Position numbers and translations under genes: made by a program
Source of the DNA: Exilispira sp964581895
Lineage (GTDB): Bacteria; Spirochaetota; JAAYUW01
Length of the DNA: 64,000 nucleotides
Direction: 5' to 3'
Assembly (NCBI GenBank): GCA_964581895.1
Contig: CAZOPR010000002.1
Location: 292,066 to 356,065 of the forward strand
Shown here: positions 15,387 through 25,307 of the stretch, in pieces
Layout: every line of letters begins with the position of its first letter
Position numbering within the stretch: position 1 is the stretch's first letter
The notes under the pieces: generated by a model
The model's input: only the letters and a program-made list of their open reading frames with translations
The model's database searches: none
Told to the model about the DNA's origin: nothing

Positions 15387-17216
15387 TCACTCTTGCTCTT
15401 CATCTATTTCAAGTTTTAATCCAGAAAGATCGGTTTTTTCAAGTCTATAGATAAAAGCCTTGATAAAGTAATAAGCCTTTGTAAAAATATATATTATTGG
15501 CTTACCATTAAGTTTCTTTACCCCATGAAGTTTTTCATCTATAAATAATTTTTCATCTGGATTGTCAATAATATGAAACTTTTTATCTGTATAATCTTTT
15601 ATTACTTTCATAGTTAGAATAAGAAATGATTGTAATATTTCTATAAGTTTATTTCTTATGGAAACTGAAAGTTTTATCAACTCTTCCTTATCGGTTTTAA
15701 AAGTTTCATCATAGAAAGTTTGTTCAGCTTTTATTTTTGTTTTTAAGGATAACTCAGCATAAGATTCAAAATCTTGATATAAAAGATTGAGAGAGTTTAA
15801 GACATTGTTTAAGTCCGATTTGACATCTATTTTTTTATGCTCTTCATAATCAATTTTATATCCAACTTCTTTTAATGTCATAAAAGTTGTATATTGTTCA
15901 TTTAGTTCTTTATAAAAAATATAAGTTAAAGTCATTTTGTCGTTGACATTAAGTCTTTGTAGTATTCCATCACTTTGAATTATATCCTCTTTGAATTTAT
16001 TAAAGGCATTTTGAATTTCATCCATAAATTCAAAACCTTTTTTTACATCATCTGGTATTTTTGCTACCTCTTTATTCTCTATATCCTGTTCAATCATTTC
16101 CTTTTTGTCTTTATTCTTTTTCATCATTTCAGCTAATGCTTTTTCTTCCTCATTTTTCTCCTTTTGAAAATAGTAACCTATTGAATCAGTCTTATCAAGA
16201 TTAAGATATTCTTTAATATGAGGAGAATTAAAAGAGATATATTTACCAATATTTCTGCAAAAAAGTATATGAAATTTTTCATAAGCAGTTGTTATTAAAA
16301 AGGAAATATCATTAATAAGCTCCTGCTCTGGAATATTAAGCCTATAATATTGCAAATAAATATTTCTTGCGGTTAAAAGTGAAATTTCAAAAACACCTGA
16401 ATGTTCCTTTATAAAAAGAAGTTTTTTAAAATAAAAGGAAAATTTTTCAAATTCAGTCTCATCTAATATTGCAGAAAAATTTTCAAAGGATTTTTCATAA
16501 AAATTAGAAAGATAATCATCATCAGCAAGATTTAAAAATTGATGAAGAATGTCATAGTGCAAAGGGGACAATTTACCTAAAGTATCTCTTATTTTTTTCT
16601 TTATGATAGGATTATTAAAGCAACCTCTAATAAAATAACCAAGTTTTGATATTAAAGAAGCAAAGTGAGGGAAAAAATTCACTAAAAAGTCCTGATGAAG
16701 TTTAGAAATCTTGAAAGACAAAACCTTGAAAAAGTATCCATTAAAAATAAAAAGAATTCTATCTGTTATAGAAAGAGACAAAATTCTAATATTTTTTGAA
16801 TTATCTTTAATTTCTTCATTTTGACTTTTCTCAATTATTTTTTCTTTTTTTTCAAATCTAGATTCACTTGATTTATTTAATTGATCAACCTTTTGGATTA
16901 TTTTTTTTTCAGTATCTAGTTTTTTTTCAATTTTTTTAAAATTTTTAAATGATTCTTCTTTATTTTTATAATAACTTGGACTTTCTACTCTTTTTCTTTT
17001 TCTTTGACCTTCAATAATATCTGAATTTACATTACTTTGATTGTTTCTTTGAAAAATACCATAACTTGTTTTAGAATTTTTATCTAAAAGAGAAAAATCT
17101 ACTTTCCCACCTGCTTTTTTAAGTTTTTCAAGCATCTCTTTTCTTGCTTTTTCATCAAGTTGATCCACCCCAAGTCTCTGTCTCAAATCGTGGTACTTAT
17201 CATTTTTATAAGACAT
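15387..17216 (-). CDS. Large charged protein of unknown function, after cmk
   Basis: I do not recognise this 609-residue protein. A short N-terminal segment (YHDLRQRLGVDQLDEKARKE, residues 8-27) looks conserved. Residues about 60-140 are a highly charged low-complexity linker. The remaining 460 residues are predicted mostly helical, with a hydrophobic stretch near 150-200 that is not a clear membrane span. No catalytic motif is visible. It starts 5 bp after the end of cmk, in the scpA-scpB-rluB-cmk run, so it is probably co-expressed. Lineage-restricted proteins of this kind are common in spirochaetes, but that link is a guess. Confidence 0.6.
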   Translation of the reverse strand: MSYKNDKYHDLRQRLGVDQLDEKARKEMLEKLKKAGGKVDFSLLDKNSKTSYGIFQRNNQSNVNSDIIEGQRKRKRVESPSYYKNKEESFKNFKKIEKKLDTEKKIIQKVDQLNKSSESRFEKKEKIIEKSQNEEIKDNSKNIRILSLSITDRILFIFNGYFFKVLSFKISKLHQDFLVNFFPHFASLISKLGYFIRGCFNNPIIKKKIRDTLGKLSPLHYDILHQFLNLADDDYLSNFYEKSFENFSAILDETEFEKFSFYFKKLLFIKEHSGVFEISLLTARNIYLQYYRLNIPEQELINDISFLITTAYEKFHILFCRNIGKYISFNSPHIKEYLNLDKTDSIGYYFQKEKNEEEKALAEMMKKNKDKKEMIEQDIENKEVAKIPDDVKKGFEFMDEIQNAFNKFKEDIIQSDGILQRLNVNDKMTLTYIFYKELNEQYTTFMTLKEVGYKIDYEEHKKIDVKSDLNNVLNSLNLLYQDFESYAELSLKTKIKAEQTFYDETFKTDKEELIKLSVSIRNKLIEILQSFLILTMKVIKDYTDKKFHIIDNPDEKLFIDEKLHGVKKLNGKPIIYIFTKAYYFIKAFIYRLEKTDLSGLKLEIDEEQE

Positions 17217-17221
17217 TATTT

Positions 17222-17869
17222 TTAATTTTCCCTTTTTATAATTTTAATAATTTTTTCCAACACCTCTTCTATTTTAAGACTTGTTGTGTCAATTTCAATA
17301 GCATCTTCTGCTTTTTTTAAAGGATTTTCTTTCCTTGTAGAATCATATTTATCTCTTCTTATTATATCTTCAATAATATACTCTAAACTTTTGTCATTTC
17401 CTTCTTGAGCCTTTCTTCTTCTTGCTCTTTCTTTGATATCTGCGACTAAAAAAAATTTAAAATCAGCATCTGGGAAGACATTTGTTCCTATATCTCTGCC
17501 TTCTAATATCGAATTTTGCTTTCTACCAATCTTTCGCTGAAGATCTACAAGATATTTTCTAACATCTGAAAGCGAAGAGACATAAGAAACTTCTTTAGTT
17601 ACCTCTTCACTTCTAATCTTTTCACTTACATCAGAATTATTTAAAAAAATCTTTTCATCTTCAATTTCAATGCCTATCTTCGGCAAAATCTCTCTTATTT
17701 TGGTTTCATCGTTTTTTACTGTTTCTAAAAGTTTTTCATTTAATAAATATAAAGTAACAGCTCTGTACATCGCCCCGGTATTGATGTATAAAAAGTTTAA
17801 TCTTTTAGCTAAAAGACTTGCAATAGTGCTTTTTCCACTTCCGGCAGGTCCATCAATAGCTATTATCAT
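17222..17869 (-). CDS. cmk: Cytidylate kinase
   Basis: Cytidylate kinase phosphorylates CMP and dCMP with ATP. The P-loop reads IDGPAGSGKSTIA near the N-terminus, followed by NTGAMYRAVTLYLL for nucleotide monophosphate binding, GRDIGTNVFPDADFKFFLVA in the middle, and the lid arginines in ARRRKAQEG. I place the start at the ATG at 17869 (215 residues), because GAGG lies six bases before it and it gives the family's normal N-terminus. A longer frame from 17899 adds residues unlike the family. The start overlaps the end of the rluB-like gene by 17 bp, as often seen for the cmk neighbourhood. Confidence 0.96.
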   Translation of the reverse strand: MIIAIDGPAGSGKSTIASLLAKRLNFLYINTGAMYRAVTLYLLNEKLLETVKNDETKIREILPKIGIEIEDEKIFLNNSDVSEKIRSEEVTKEVSYVSSLSDVRKYLVDLQRKIGRKQNSILEGRDIGTNVFPDADFKFFLVADIKERARRRKAQEGNDKSLEYIIEDIIRRDKYDSTRKENPLKKAEDAIEIDTTSLKIEEVLEKIIKIIKREN

Positions 17870-18620
17870 AGTCATCCTCGATAGATTTTTTGATTTCATA
17901 TCTATTAGGTTTTTTTTTGGTACTTAAAATAAGTGGTTCTATTAAAGAAAGTGGAACTATCTTTTTTTCCCCTGGTTTTAAGTTTCCGATTTTTAAGGGA
18001 CCTATTCGAACTCTTAAAAGACGAGCTATAGGTTGTTTGAAAGTAGCAAAAACATTTCTTATTTCTCTATTTTTGCCTTCTTTCAGGACAATTTTAGCAA
18101 CAGTATCTTTTATTAAATCAAAACTTTCAGCTTTATAAAACTCACCATCCAGTGTTATACCTTTTTTAAAATTTGATATTAACTCTTTTTTTATTGGTTG
18201 GTATGAAAAAACAAGGTACTCTTTTTCAATCTGATAGGAAGGATGTGTTAGAATATTAATAATATCTGTATTGTTTGTTACAATTAAGATTCCTTCAGAA
18301 AAATAGTCCAACCTTCCAGCAATTTTTAAGTTTCCTCTATTTTCAAAAAATTCTTTTATCCCTTTCTGATCATTTTGGTCATAAAAAGAAGAAAGATATC
18401 CAGATGGTTTATAAAAAACATAACAGATTTGCTCTTTCGTCGGTTTTATGATTCTGCCATTAACAACGACTTTATCTTTTTCTTTTACATCATAGTAAGG
18501 GATCGTTACAACTGTTTCATTAACTTTTACCCTTCCATCTTTTATTAGTTGTTCAGCTTTTCTTCTTGAAATAGATGAAAAGTTTGAAATATACTTTTGT
18601 AATCTCAATTTAATCTCCAA
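17853..18620 (-). CDS. rluB: Ribosomal large subunit pseudouridine synthase, RluB type
   Basis: This 255-residue enzyme isomerises a uridine in rRNA to pseudouridine. An N-terminal S4 RNA-binding domain (LRLQKYISNFSSISRRKAEQ and RVKVNE, residues 5-60) precedes the catalytic domain with the RsuA/RluB motif GRLDYFSEGILIVTN, where the aspartate is the nucleophile. KEGKNREIRNVFA and RLLRVRIGPL are typical of the same family. It sits between scpB and cmk, a classic order in many bacteria where the gene is named rluB. RluE or RsuA specificity cannot be excluded from sequence alone. Confidence 0.92.
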   Translation of the reverse strand: MEIKLRLQKYISNFSSISRRKAEQLIKDGRVKVNETVVTIPYYDVKEKDKVVVNGRIIKPTKEQICYVFYKPSGYLSSFYDQNDQKGIKEFFENRGNLKIAGRLDYFSEGILIVTNNTDIINILTHPSYQIEKEYLVFSYQPIKKELISNFKKGITLDGEFYKAESFDLIKDTVAKIVLKEGKNREIRNVFATFKQPIARLLRVRIGPLKIGNLKPGEKKIVPLSLIEPLILSTKKKPNRYEIKKSIEDDYDNSY

Positions 18621-19170
18621 AAAATTTAATATTTGAAAGTAATTCCTCTGGTTTTGGAAGTTGATCTAAGGAACTTAACTTAAAAAGTTGCAAAAACTTC
18701 GTAGTTGTACCATACAAAGAAGGTTTTCCAGGGATATCTTTTTTCCCTTTTACTTCAATTAATTCTAATTCTAAAAGCTTTTTTAATGAATAGGTGGAAT
18801 CAAGCCCTCTAATAGAATCAATTTCTGTTTTGGTTATAGGTTGTTTAAAGGCTATTATCGAAATAACCTCTTTCAAAGAATCAGATAGCCTAAATTTGTC
18901 TTCCTTTATTTTATGTATCTTAACAAAAACATCTTTTATCTTCGGATTCACAATATAAAAGAAGGTATCTTCCTTCTGCTGGATAAGTATACCTCTATCA
19001 AGATACATAAATTCCTTTTTAAGCTCAAGAAGAAGTTGCAAAGTAGTATCTTGGTCAATTTCTAACATTTTAGAAATTTCTGATATTGATACTGGTTTGC
19101 CTTCATAAAAAAGAATTGTCTCTATTAATTGAAGATAAAGTTTTTTTTGCTCATCTGTCAATAACATCAT
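18610..19170 (-). CDS. scpB: Segregation and condensation protein B
   Basis: ScpB is a kite subunit of the SMC-ScpAB condensin that compacts and segregates chromosomes. At 186 residues it has the usual size. Two winged helices are recognisable: LQLIETILFYEGKPVSISEI at the N-terminus and EVISIIAFKQPITKTEIDSI followed by the RGLDSTYSLKKLLELELIE segment. It follows scpA by 11 bp and overlaps rluB by 11 bp, so the three are translationally linked. Confidence 0.96.
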   Translation of the reverse strand: MMLLTDEQKKLYLQLIETILFYEGKPVSISEISKMLEIDQDTTLQLLLELKKEFMYLDRGILIQQKEDTFFYIVNPKIKDVFVKIHKIKEDKFRLSDSLKEVISIIAFKQPITKTEIDSIRGLDSTYSLKKLLELELIEVKGKKDIPGKPSLYGTTTKFLQLFKLSSLDQLPKPEELLSNIKFFGD

Positions 19171-19181
19171 AAAAAGGTACT

Positions 19182-19907
19182 CTACCGCTTTATTTTTGAA
19201 ATCTTTATATCTGAAAAATGGTCAATCTGAGAAATAATAACATATTTACTTTTTACAAGTTCCAAAATTGCAAGGAAAAGGCAGATAAATTCTATTCTAC
19301 TACTGTACAACATACTTATATTTGAAAATAACAGAAAATCATTTTGATTCAATAATTCTTTTATTTTTTTTATCATTTCATCTACAGTTATTGAAGATCT
19401 TGCTATAATAAAATCTTTCTGTTTTGGCAGTTTTGAGATTAGAGCCTCAAAGTGTTTAAATAGATCAATAATTGAAATACTTTCCCATTTATCATCTTCA
19501 CCTTTAAATATTTCTGAAGGATTTTTGTTAAATAATGGTATGATATTTTTTTCTTCATCATTGTATATTTTTTCAAATGCGTCTTTTAATGATTTATATT
19601 CAAGTATTTTTTCTGCAAATTCATTATTAAAATAGCCATTTTCATCTTCAAAGAAAGAGGAAGGTTCATCATCCTTATTTATAATATTTCTTGATTTTAT
19701 ATTGATAAGTTCAGAAATAATTGATATAAAACTTGATACATCTTCAATGGGATATTGATTTAACTTTTTCAAATATTCAGAAAATTGTTGTATTAAAAAA
19801 ATAATGGGAATCTGGTAAATCTCTATTTTCTTTTCTTTGACCAAAAAAAGTAAGAGATCTAAAGGACCTTCAAAAATATCATCAATTATATATACTATTT
19901 TTTCCAT
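19182..19907 (-). CDS. scpA: Segregation and condensation protein A
   Basis: ScpA is the kleisin that bridges the heads of the SMC dimer. The 241-residue protein opens with the family hallmark FEGPLDLLLFLVKEKKIEI (residues 13-31), continues with IEDVSSFISIISELINIKSR, and ends in the C-terminal winged helix (IEFICLFLAILELVKSK). It is first in the run scpA-scpB-rluB-cmk-unknown. The region in front (19908-20072) is AT-rich with ATTTAAT-type short repeats and no clear promoter. Confidence 0.96.
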   Translation of the reverse strand: MEKIVYIIDDIFEGPLDLLLFLVKEKKIEIYQIPIIFLIQQFSEYLKKLNQYPIEDVSSFISIISELINIKSRNIINKDDEPSSFFEDENGYFNNEFAEKILEYKSLKDAFEKIYNDEEKNIIPLFNKNPSEIFKGEDDKWESISIIDLFKHFEALISKLPKQKDFIIARSSITVDEMIKKIKELLNQNDFLLFSNISMLYSSRIEFICLFLAILELVKSKYVIISQIDHFSDIKISKIKR

Positions 19908-20072
19908 CTAAATAGAATGAAAAACTAAAAAAAGAAGGTGTCAACTTAATTTAATCTAAGGTAAAGTTTAAGTTTTGCAACACTTAATTTAACCAAAATA
20001 TTTAATCCTGATATTTAATTTTAATATTTAATTCAAACATTTAATTCAAATATTTAAATCTAATATCTAACC

Positions 20073-22979
20073 TTAATTAATAAAAGATTCTATAAGCATT
20101 TGTAAAAGTTTTCTATAAGTATAAGGCTTACCTATTATAGTTTTATTTTTTGAAATAATAGCGTTATCTTCATCAAAGATGATGTGAGGAATTGCTTCGA
20201 ATTTATCACTTGACTTTTGAAAGTTATTTTTATCTATAATCAAAAATGAGATTTCCTTTTCAAAATCTAATGATTTCGGGAAATTAAAATCTAAAAGATT
20301 TAAACTCAATCTTTTATTTTTGTCAAAGTCAAATATATTAAATTTAATTTTAATATAATTAAGGAAGGAAACTATTTTTTCTTTTAATAATTTATCCTCT
20401 AAATAAATCGAGATATTCATTTTTTCCTTATCTTTAAGATTATTAAGTTTCATAAATTTATCAAGGTATTTTAATATTTCCTTATCTATCTGGCTTGGCA
20501 AATTATCTTTGTTTAATAAAGAACTATTTTTATATGGGATTTCAAAATTGAAAATTGTCCCAAAACCTTTACTACTTTTAACTGTTATTCTTCCTTCAAG
20601 AAGTTCCACAAGGTTTTTTGCTATAGAAAGTCCAAGACCAGTTCCTCCATATTTTTGGTAAATCTCTTTATTTGCTTGCTTAAAAGGTTTAAAAATATTA
20701 GGGATATCATTTTCAGAAATCCCAATTCCACTATCTTCAACTTGAAATATCAATTGTTTTTCATTTTTATCATTTGAATAATACTTAGAAATAAATAGTT
20801 TTATAAAACCTTTTGAAGTAAATTTCAAAGAATTACTTATTAGATTCATAGTAATTTGCTTTATCTTTATCTCATCAGAAACAAAAATATCTTCCACATT
20901 AGAATCTACAATCGAAGAAAAATTTAATCCTTTTTCTTTAGCTAATAGATAATAATATTCTTCGATTTCATCTGCAAAATTTCTTATTGAAAAAGGTTTT
21001 AATATTAATTCTATGCTATTTGATTCAATTCTATAAAAATCAAGGATGTGATTTACTAACTCCAGGGTCTGTTCTGAGTTTTTCTTAAGAGTTAATGCGA
21101 TTGACTCCAAAGGTTTGTCTTTTAATTTTTCAGTCAATAATGAAGATATCCCAGTAGAAGCAGTTAACATATTTTTTAGCTCATGACCTAAAAATGCAAG
21201 AAAGTTTGATTTATCTTCATTTGCTTCGGTTGCTGATTTTTCGGCTTTTTCAATTTCTTTTATATTTTTCAAAAGTTGATTTTCAAGATTCTTTTGACTT
21301 GAAATATCTAAAACTATAACTATTAATTTATTTTCAAACTTTTTACCATAGAAAGATAAAACTTTGCTTTCACCGCTTTTATATTTCAATTGGATTATAT
21401 TTTTAGCAAAATTATTTTTCTTAAGCCTTAGATAAAATCTTTTCATTTTTCTTTGAGAATTTTTATCAAAATAGGATAGGAATAAATCTCTTGTCATTTT
21501 TTTATTAATTGGGATATCGATCAAGTTTTTAATATATTTTGAAAAAGTAACTTGACCGCTAAAAAGATCTTCTGTCCAGAAAGATAGATCTATTGTTTGT
21601 TGGATTAATTCAAGATTATTTGAATATTCCTTTATCTTTGATTCCTCATTGATTTTATCAATCAAATCATATAAAAAGTAAGAAAAGATGGAAAGTGTTT
21701 TCTTCTGGTTTTTAGATAAACCAAAGTATTTTACATAATCCAGAACATCTTGATTGAAATAATCAAATATATCTTCCTTTTCATTTATTAAAAGAAGAAC
21801 TGCCTTAGTCTCTTTCTTATGGATTACAGGGAAAATTATTATTTCATAATTGGAATCAATAGAAGAAATATCATTAAAAAATATATCTATTATTTTTTCA
21901 TCTTTTTTATTTATTGTTAAATATTTTTCTTTGATAAATTTTTCTTTTATTTCGTAATCTATATCTTTTAATTTTATTTTATCTTTGAAGATCTTATTTC
22001 TTTTTATAGTTGAATAATATGAAATTAAGATAATTTTATTTTTGTTTTCAAAATCCTTGAAATAAAAGGCTATTGAAATCAGATTTAGGTTTTCACAGAT
22101 TGATTTTAATGAACTTTTTAAGGTTTTTTCAATGGAAAATGTCTCTAAAAGATTGTACATCGATTCTTCAATAGATTTTGAAAGATAGAGGTTGGATTTT
22201 TGTTCTAAAATTTTTAGATGATTGGAAGTTATATCTTTTGAAATTCCAATTATACCAATAGTTTTACCGGAATCAGATAGAATCGGACTTTTTATTGTAT
22301 TAAAGCATAATATATCATCTTTAAAATTATTTTTTGGATTTTTAAATTTTTTCCAATGTACCTCTGATATTGTTAGATTCTGAGCAAGAACATATTGATC
22401 ACTTTTAATGTAATCTTTTGCCTCCTTTGGTTCAAATATGTCAAAATCTGTTTTATTGACTATATCTTCTTTTGAAATACCGAATAGATTTTCAAAATGC
22501 TTATTTATTATTATGTACTTTTTATTTTGATCTTTTATAAAAATAGGGTCAGTTATTAAGTTCAATAATGAGTAAAAATAATTGGTATGAATATCAAAAA
22601 TATCTATCAGTTCATTGATTTCCCCATAACTTCTTAAAAAAACCAGGATATAATCAATATTATTTTCTTTATCATTAATATAATGCATTTCTATTTGAAA
22701 TTCCTTAGTATAATTTGATTTTGAATATAACAATTTGGTTTTTACTTTGCTTGTATAATATTTTACTTCTTTAAGAGTTTTAATCGCTTTTTTGATCTCT
22801 TCTTCTTTTTCAAAGATATTAAAAAAGTATTCTAGATTATTTAAATTTTTTGCAAAAGTATTTTTTGCAGTACTATTCATTAAAAATATCTGCCCTTCTA
22901 ATGAAAGAATAATTATACCATATGGAGCTTTATTAAAAAAGGGGGTATTAGAAATCTTAAAATAAAGATTTTTATCCAT
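20073..22979 (-). CDS. Multi-PAS/GAF sensor histidine kinase with degenerate receiver
   Basis: This 968-residue cytoplasmic kinase has no membrane span. In order: PAS (about 12-110), PAS (130-255, ending IGIIGISKDIT), a GAF-like domain (270-430), a third PAS (455-560), the HisKA dimerisation domain with His599 in FLGHELKNML, and a HATPase domain with N-box NLISNSLKFTSKG, G1 box DSGIGI, F-box and GGTGLGLSIAKNL (about 700-825). The C-terminal 120 residues look like a receiver that has lost clear acidic residues but keeps IGKPY, the usual Lys-Pro end. It is divergent from the MBL/cNMP-binding gene. The signal and the output partner are unknown. Confidence 0.9.
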   Translation of the reverse strand: MDKNLYFKISNTPFFNKAPYGIIILSLEGQIFLMNSTAKNTFAKNLNNLEYFFNIFEKEEEIKKAIKTLKEVKYYTSKVKTKLLYSKSNYTKEFQIEMHYINDKENNIDYILVFLRSYGEINELIDIFDIHTNYFYSLLNLITDPIFIKDQNKKYIIINKHFENLFGISKEDIVNKTDFDIFEPKEAKDYIKSDQYVLAQNLTISEVHWKKFKNPKNNFKDDILCFNTIKSPILSDSGKTIGIIGISKDITSNHLKILEQKSNLYLSKSIEESMYNLLETFSIEKTLKSSLKSICENLNLISIAFYFKDFENKNKIILISYYSTIKRNKIFKDKIKLKDIDYEIKEKFIKEKYLTINKKDEKIIDIFFNDISSIDSNYEIIIFPVIHKKETKAVLLLINEKEDIFDYFNQDVLDYVKYFGLSKNQKKTLSIFSYFLYDLIDKINEESKIKEYSNNLELIQQTIDLSFWTEDLFSGQVTFSKYIKNLIDIPINKKMTRDLFLSYFDKNSQRKMKRFYLRLKKNNFAKNIIQLKYKSGESKVLSFYGKKFENKLIVIVLDISSQKNLENQLLKNIKEIEKAEKSATEANEDKSNFLAFLGHELKNMLTASTGISSLLTEKLKDKPLESIALTLKKNSEQTLELVNHILDFYRIESNSIELILKPFSIRNFADEIEEYYYLLAKEKGLNFSSIVDSNVEDIFVSDEIKIKQITMNLISNSLKFTSKGFIKLFISKYYSNDKNEKQLIFQVEDSGIGISENDIPNIFKPFKQANKEIYQKYGGTGLGLSIAKNLVELLEGRITVKSSKGFGTIFNFEIPYKNSSLLNKDNLPSQIDKEILKYLDKFMKLNNLKDKEKMNISIYLEDKLLKEKIVSFLNYIKIKFNIFDFDKNKRLSLNLLDFNFPKSLDFEKEISFLIIDKNNFQKSSDKFEAIPHIIFDEDNAIISKNKTIIGKPYTYRKLLQMLIESFIN

Positions 22980-23060
22980 AAACTTTTATGCTCTTGTTTA
23001 ATAATATTATAATGCATAAATTTAAATATGAAAAGTCAGATTTTTAATTTTATTTTTTTG

Positions 23061-23069
23061 TGCTATAAT
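23061..23069 (+). promoter_or_regulatory. Extended -10 promoter for the MBL/cNMP protein
   Basis: TGC directly followed by TATAAT (23064-23069) is a perfect extended -10 element. The -35 area about 17 bp upstream is T-rich and poor, as is allowed with an extended -10. It lies about 70 bp before the GTG start at 23142, in the gap shared with the divergent sensor kinase. Confidence 0.6.
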
Positions 23070-23141
23070 AAATTCAAGACATAAATTTAAAGTATATTTT
23101 ATTTAATTAAAATTAAATTTATCGAAAAATAAGAGGTTTTT

Positions 23142-25307
23142 GTGCAAAAGATACAAAGTCTAACTGAGTTAGATGGAGTTATAACATCATTACCAAGAGG
23201 TGGTTATTTAGTTAACACTTCTGTTGGATATATACAATTTGGTTCGCCTCCTGAGACATTAAAAGATACAATATTTTTACCTTTAGGTGTCCCAAAAATA
23301 TTTATTTTACCTATGGAGCATTTTGATCCAAAACAAGGAATGAGTGTTGCAGAGATAGAATTCCCAATATATTATAACTTTTTCTTAAAAAAATCTAAAA
23401 CAAAGATTTATGTAAGCAGTGACCATATTAAAAACATGGAAATTGTTTTGAATGAAGCTGTTTTTGGACCGAAAGATGTAGATGTAAAAGATGAAGTAGT
23501 GATGACTGAAAATGCTTATGTTCCAGACTTAAAATCCGAGATGGAATTTTTTAGAAACAATAGATCACTTGAAGACATGGTTGAACTTTTACCTTTGGAA
23601 CAGACAATAGAGATCCAAAATGTTGCTATAAAAAGAATTGATGATGGCTCATTTGAAGTATTTGATAATGGCAAACATCTTGTAAATGTTCCAGCTAAAA
23701 TAAAATTTTCTGCAATTTACGATTTAGGTGCGGTATTAAAAGAGCCATTTCATCCCCCTATTTTCGGTATAACCTGTCTTGGCCCTTCTCATGGCTTCGA
23801 CCCTTACCAAAACACATCTGGATTTATTATATGGATAAATAAAGGTGGTATAATGGTAGATCCGCCAGCAAATTCTACTTTATGGCTTAAAGACTCAAAT
23901 GTAAATCCAAAACTTATAGATTCGGTTATATTGACTCATTGCCATGCTGACCATGATTCTGGTACATTTCAAAAGATATTGGAAGAAACAAGGATTACCA
24001 TATATACAACACCTACTATCATGGCAAGTTTTATTAGAAAATACTCTGCTCTTACCAGAATTTCTCCAAATAAGCTTAAAGAGATGTTTAATTTTTTCCC
24101 AGTTAAGATGAATCAGCAATATAACATTAATGGGGCAATATTCTCTTTTTTCTATACACTTCATTCAATTCCAACAATAGGATTTCAATTTAATTATCGA
24201 AATAAAACTTTCATTTATTCTTCAGATCACTTAAATGAACCTAATATAATAAAAGGATTATATGAAAAAGGTATAATCAATGAAAAAAGATATAAAACTC
24301 TTGTAAATTTTCCTTGGGATAAAGATATAATATATCATGAAGCTGGAATACCACCTTTACATACACCGATAAGTTATCTAAATTCTCTTCCGGTTGAGAT
24401 TCAAAAGAAAATAACAGTGTATCATATTGCTGAGAAAGATTTTCCAAAAGAGACTCATTTAAAATTGGCAAAGTTTGGGATAGGAGAAACTTTTTATCCA
24501 GATATTGAAAAGCATAAGTTTGAAGAAGCATATCAGATACTTGATGTATTTAGCAGGATAGATATTTTTAAAGATTTACCATTTGAGAGGGTTAAAGATT
24601 TATTATTAATCGTTAAAAAGGTAAATTTCAAAAAAGGGGATTGTATAATCAAAAAAAATAGTGACCCAGACTATTTTTATGTTATAGTGTCAGGCAATGT
24701 CTCAATTTCTGGATTAAAGGATAACAATATCAAGGATAAGATCTATACTACATTTGAATATTTTGGAGAAGCTGCAATATTGAATAATGAAAAAAGAAAA
24801 GCAGATGTTGTCGCTCTAAATTCAGTTGAAGCCTATGCTATAGATAAAACTTCCTTTTTAAAACTTATCCAGGACACACCAATTGAAATAAAAATGCGAC
24901 AAGTTGCCAAAGTTAGAGATGAACTATCCTGGAAAGTCATAAAAGCGAATGAGTTTTTCAAAGATCTTTCCTCTTCTCAGATAACTCAGATTGAAGGGAT
25001 GAGCAAGATAAAAGAGATAAAAAAAGGGCAAATTATTTTTTCAAAAAAAGAATATCAAAAAAGCATATATTTACTTATTGAAGGAGTTGTGAAAACCGAA
25101 GATGGTAGGATAATAGAAAATATGGGAGATTTCATAGGTGCAATATGCAACTTATATGAAGATAAACCAATAGATACAGATTATATAGCTAAAACAAAGT
25201 TAAAAGTCTATGAAATTGCAGCTGAAAAAATCAAAGGATTTTTAATAGAAAATCCAGGCATAACAATGAATATACTTTTTTCCAAATCAGATAAATGTAA
25301 CACTTAA
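23142..25307 (+). CDS. Metallo-beta-lactamase-fold hydrolase with two cyclic-nucleotide-binding domains
   Basis: This is a 721-residue protein starting with GTG, with AAGAGG seven bases before it. Residues about 195-460 form an MBL domain with THCHADHDSG (HxHxDH, around 265-271), a downstream YTLHSIPTIGFQF and SSDH metal ligands, and a late YHEAGIPPLHTP. Residues about 475-590 are a cNMP-binding domain (DPDYFYVIVSGNVSIS, then YFGEAAILNNEKRKADV, which resembles the phosphate-binding cassette). Residues about 600-715 are a second, more degenerate copy. MBL-fold enzymes include class III-like cyclic nucleotide phosphodiesterases, so allosteric control of a hydrolase by cAMP or cGMP, or self-degradation of the ligand, is plausible but inferred. 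Confidence 0.82.
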   Translation: MQKIQSLTELDGVITSLPRGGYLVNTSVGYIQFGSPPETLKDTIFLPLGVPKIFILPMEHFDPKQGMSVAEIEFPIYYNFFLKKSKTKIYVSSDHIKNMEIVLNEAVFGPKDVDVKDEVVMTENAYVPDLKSEMEFFRNNRSLEDMVELLPLEQTIEIQNVAIKRIDDGSFEVFDNGKHLVNVPAKIKFSAIYDLGAVLKEPFHPPIFGITCLGPSHGFDPYQNTSGFIIWINKGGIMVDPPANSTLWLKDSNVNPKLIDSVILTHCHADHDSGTFQKILEETRITIYTTPTIMASFIRKYSALTRISPNKLKEMFNFFPVKMNQQYNINGAIFSFFYTLHSIPTIGFQFNYRNKTFIYSSDHLNEPNIIKGLYEKGIINEKRYKTLVNFPWDKDIIYHEAGIPPLHTPISYLNSLPVEIQKKITVYHIAEKDFPKETHLKLAKFGIGETFYPDIEKHKFEEAYQILDVFSRIDIFKDLPFERVKDLLLIVKKVNFKKGDCIIKKNSDPDYFYVIVSGNVSISGLKDNNIKDKIYTTFEYFGEAAILNNEKRKADVVALNSVEAYAIDKTSFLKLIQDTPIEIKMRQVAKVRDELSWKVIKANEFFKDLSSSQITQIEGMSKIKEIKKGQIIFSKKEYQKSIYLLIEGVVKTEDGRIIENMGDFIGAICNLYEDKPIDTDYIAKTKLKVYEIAAEKIKGFLIENPGITMNILFSKSDKCNT

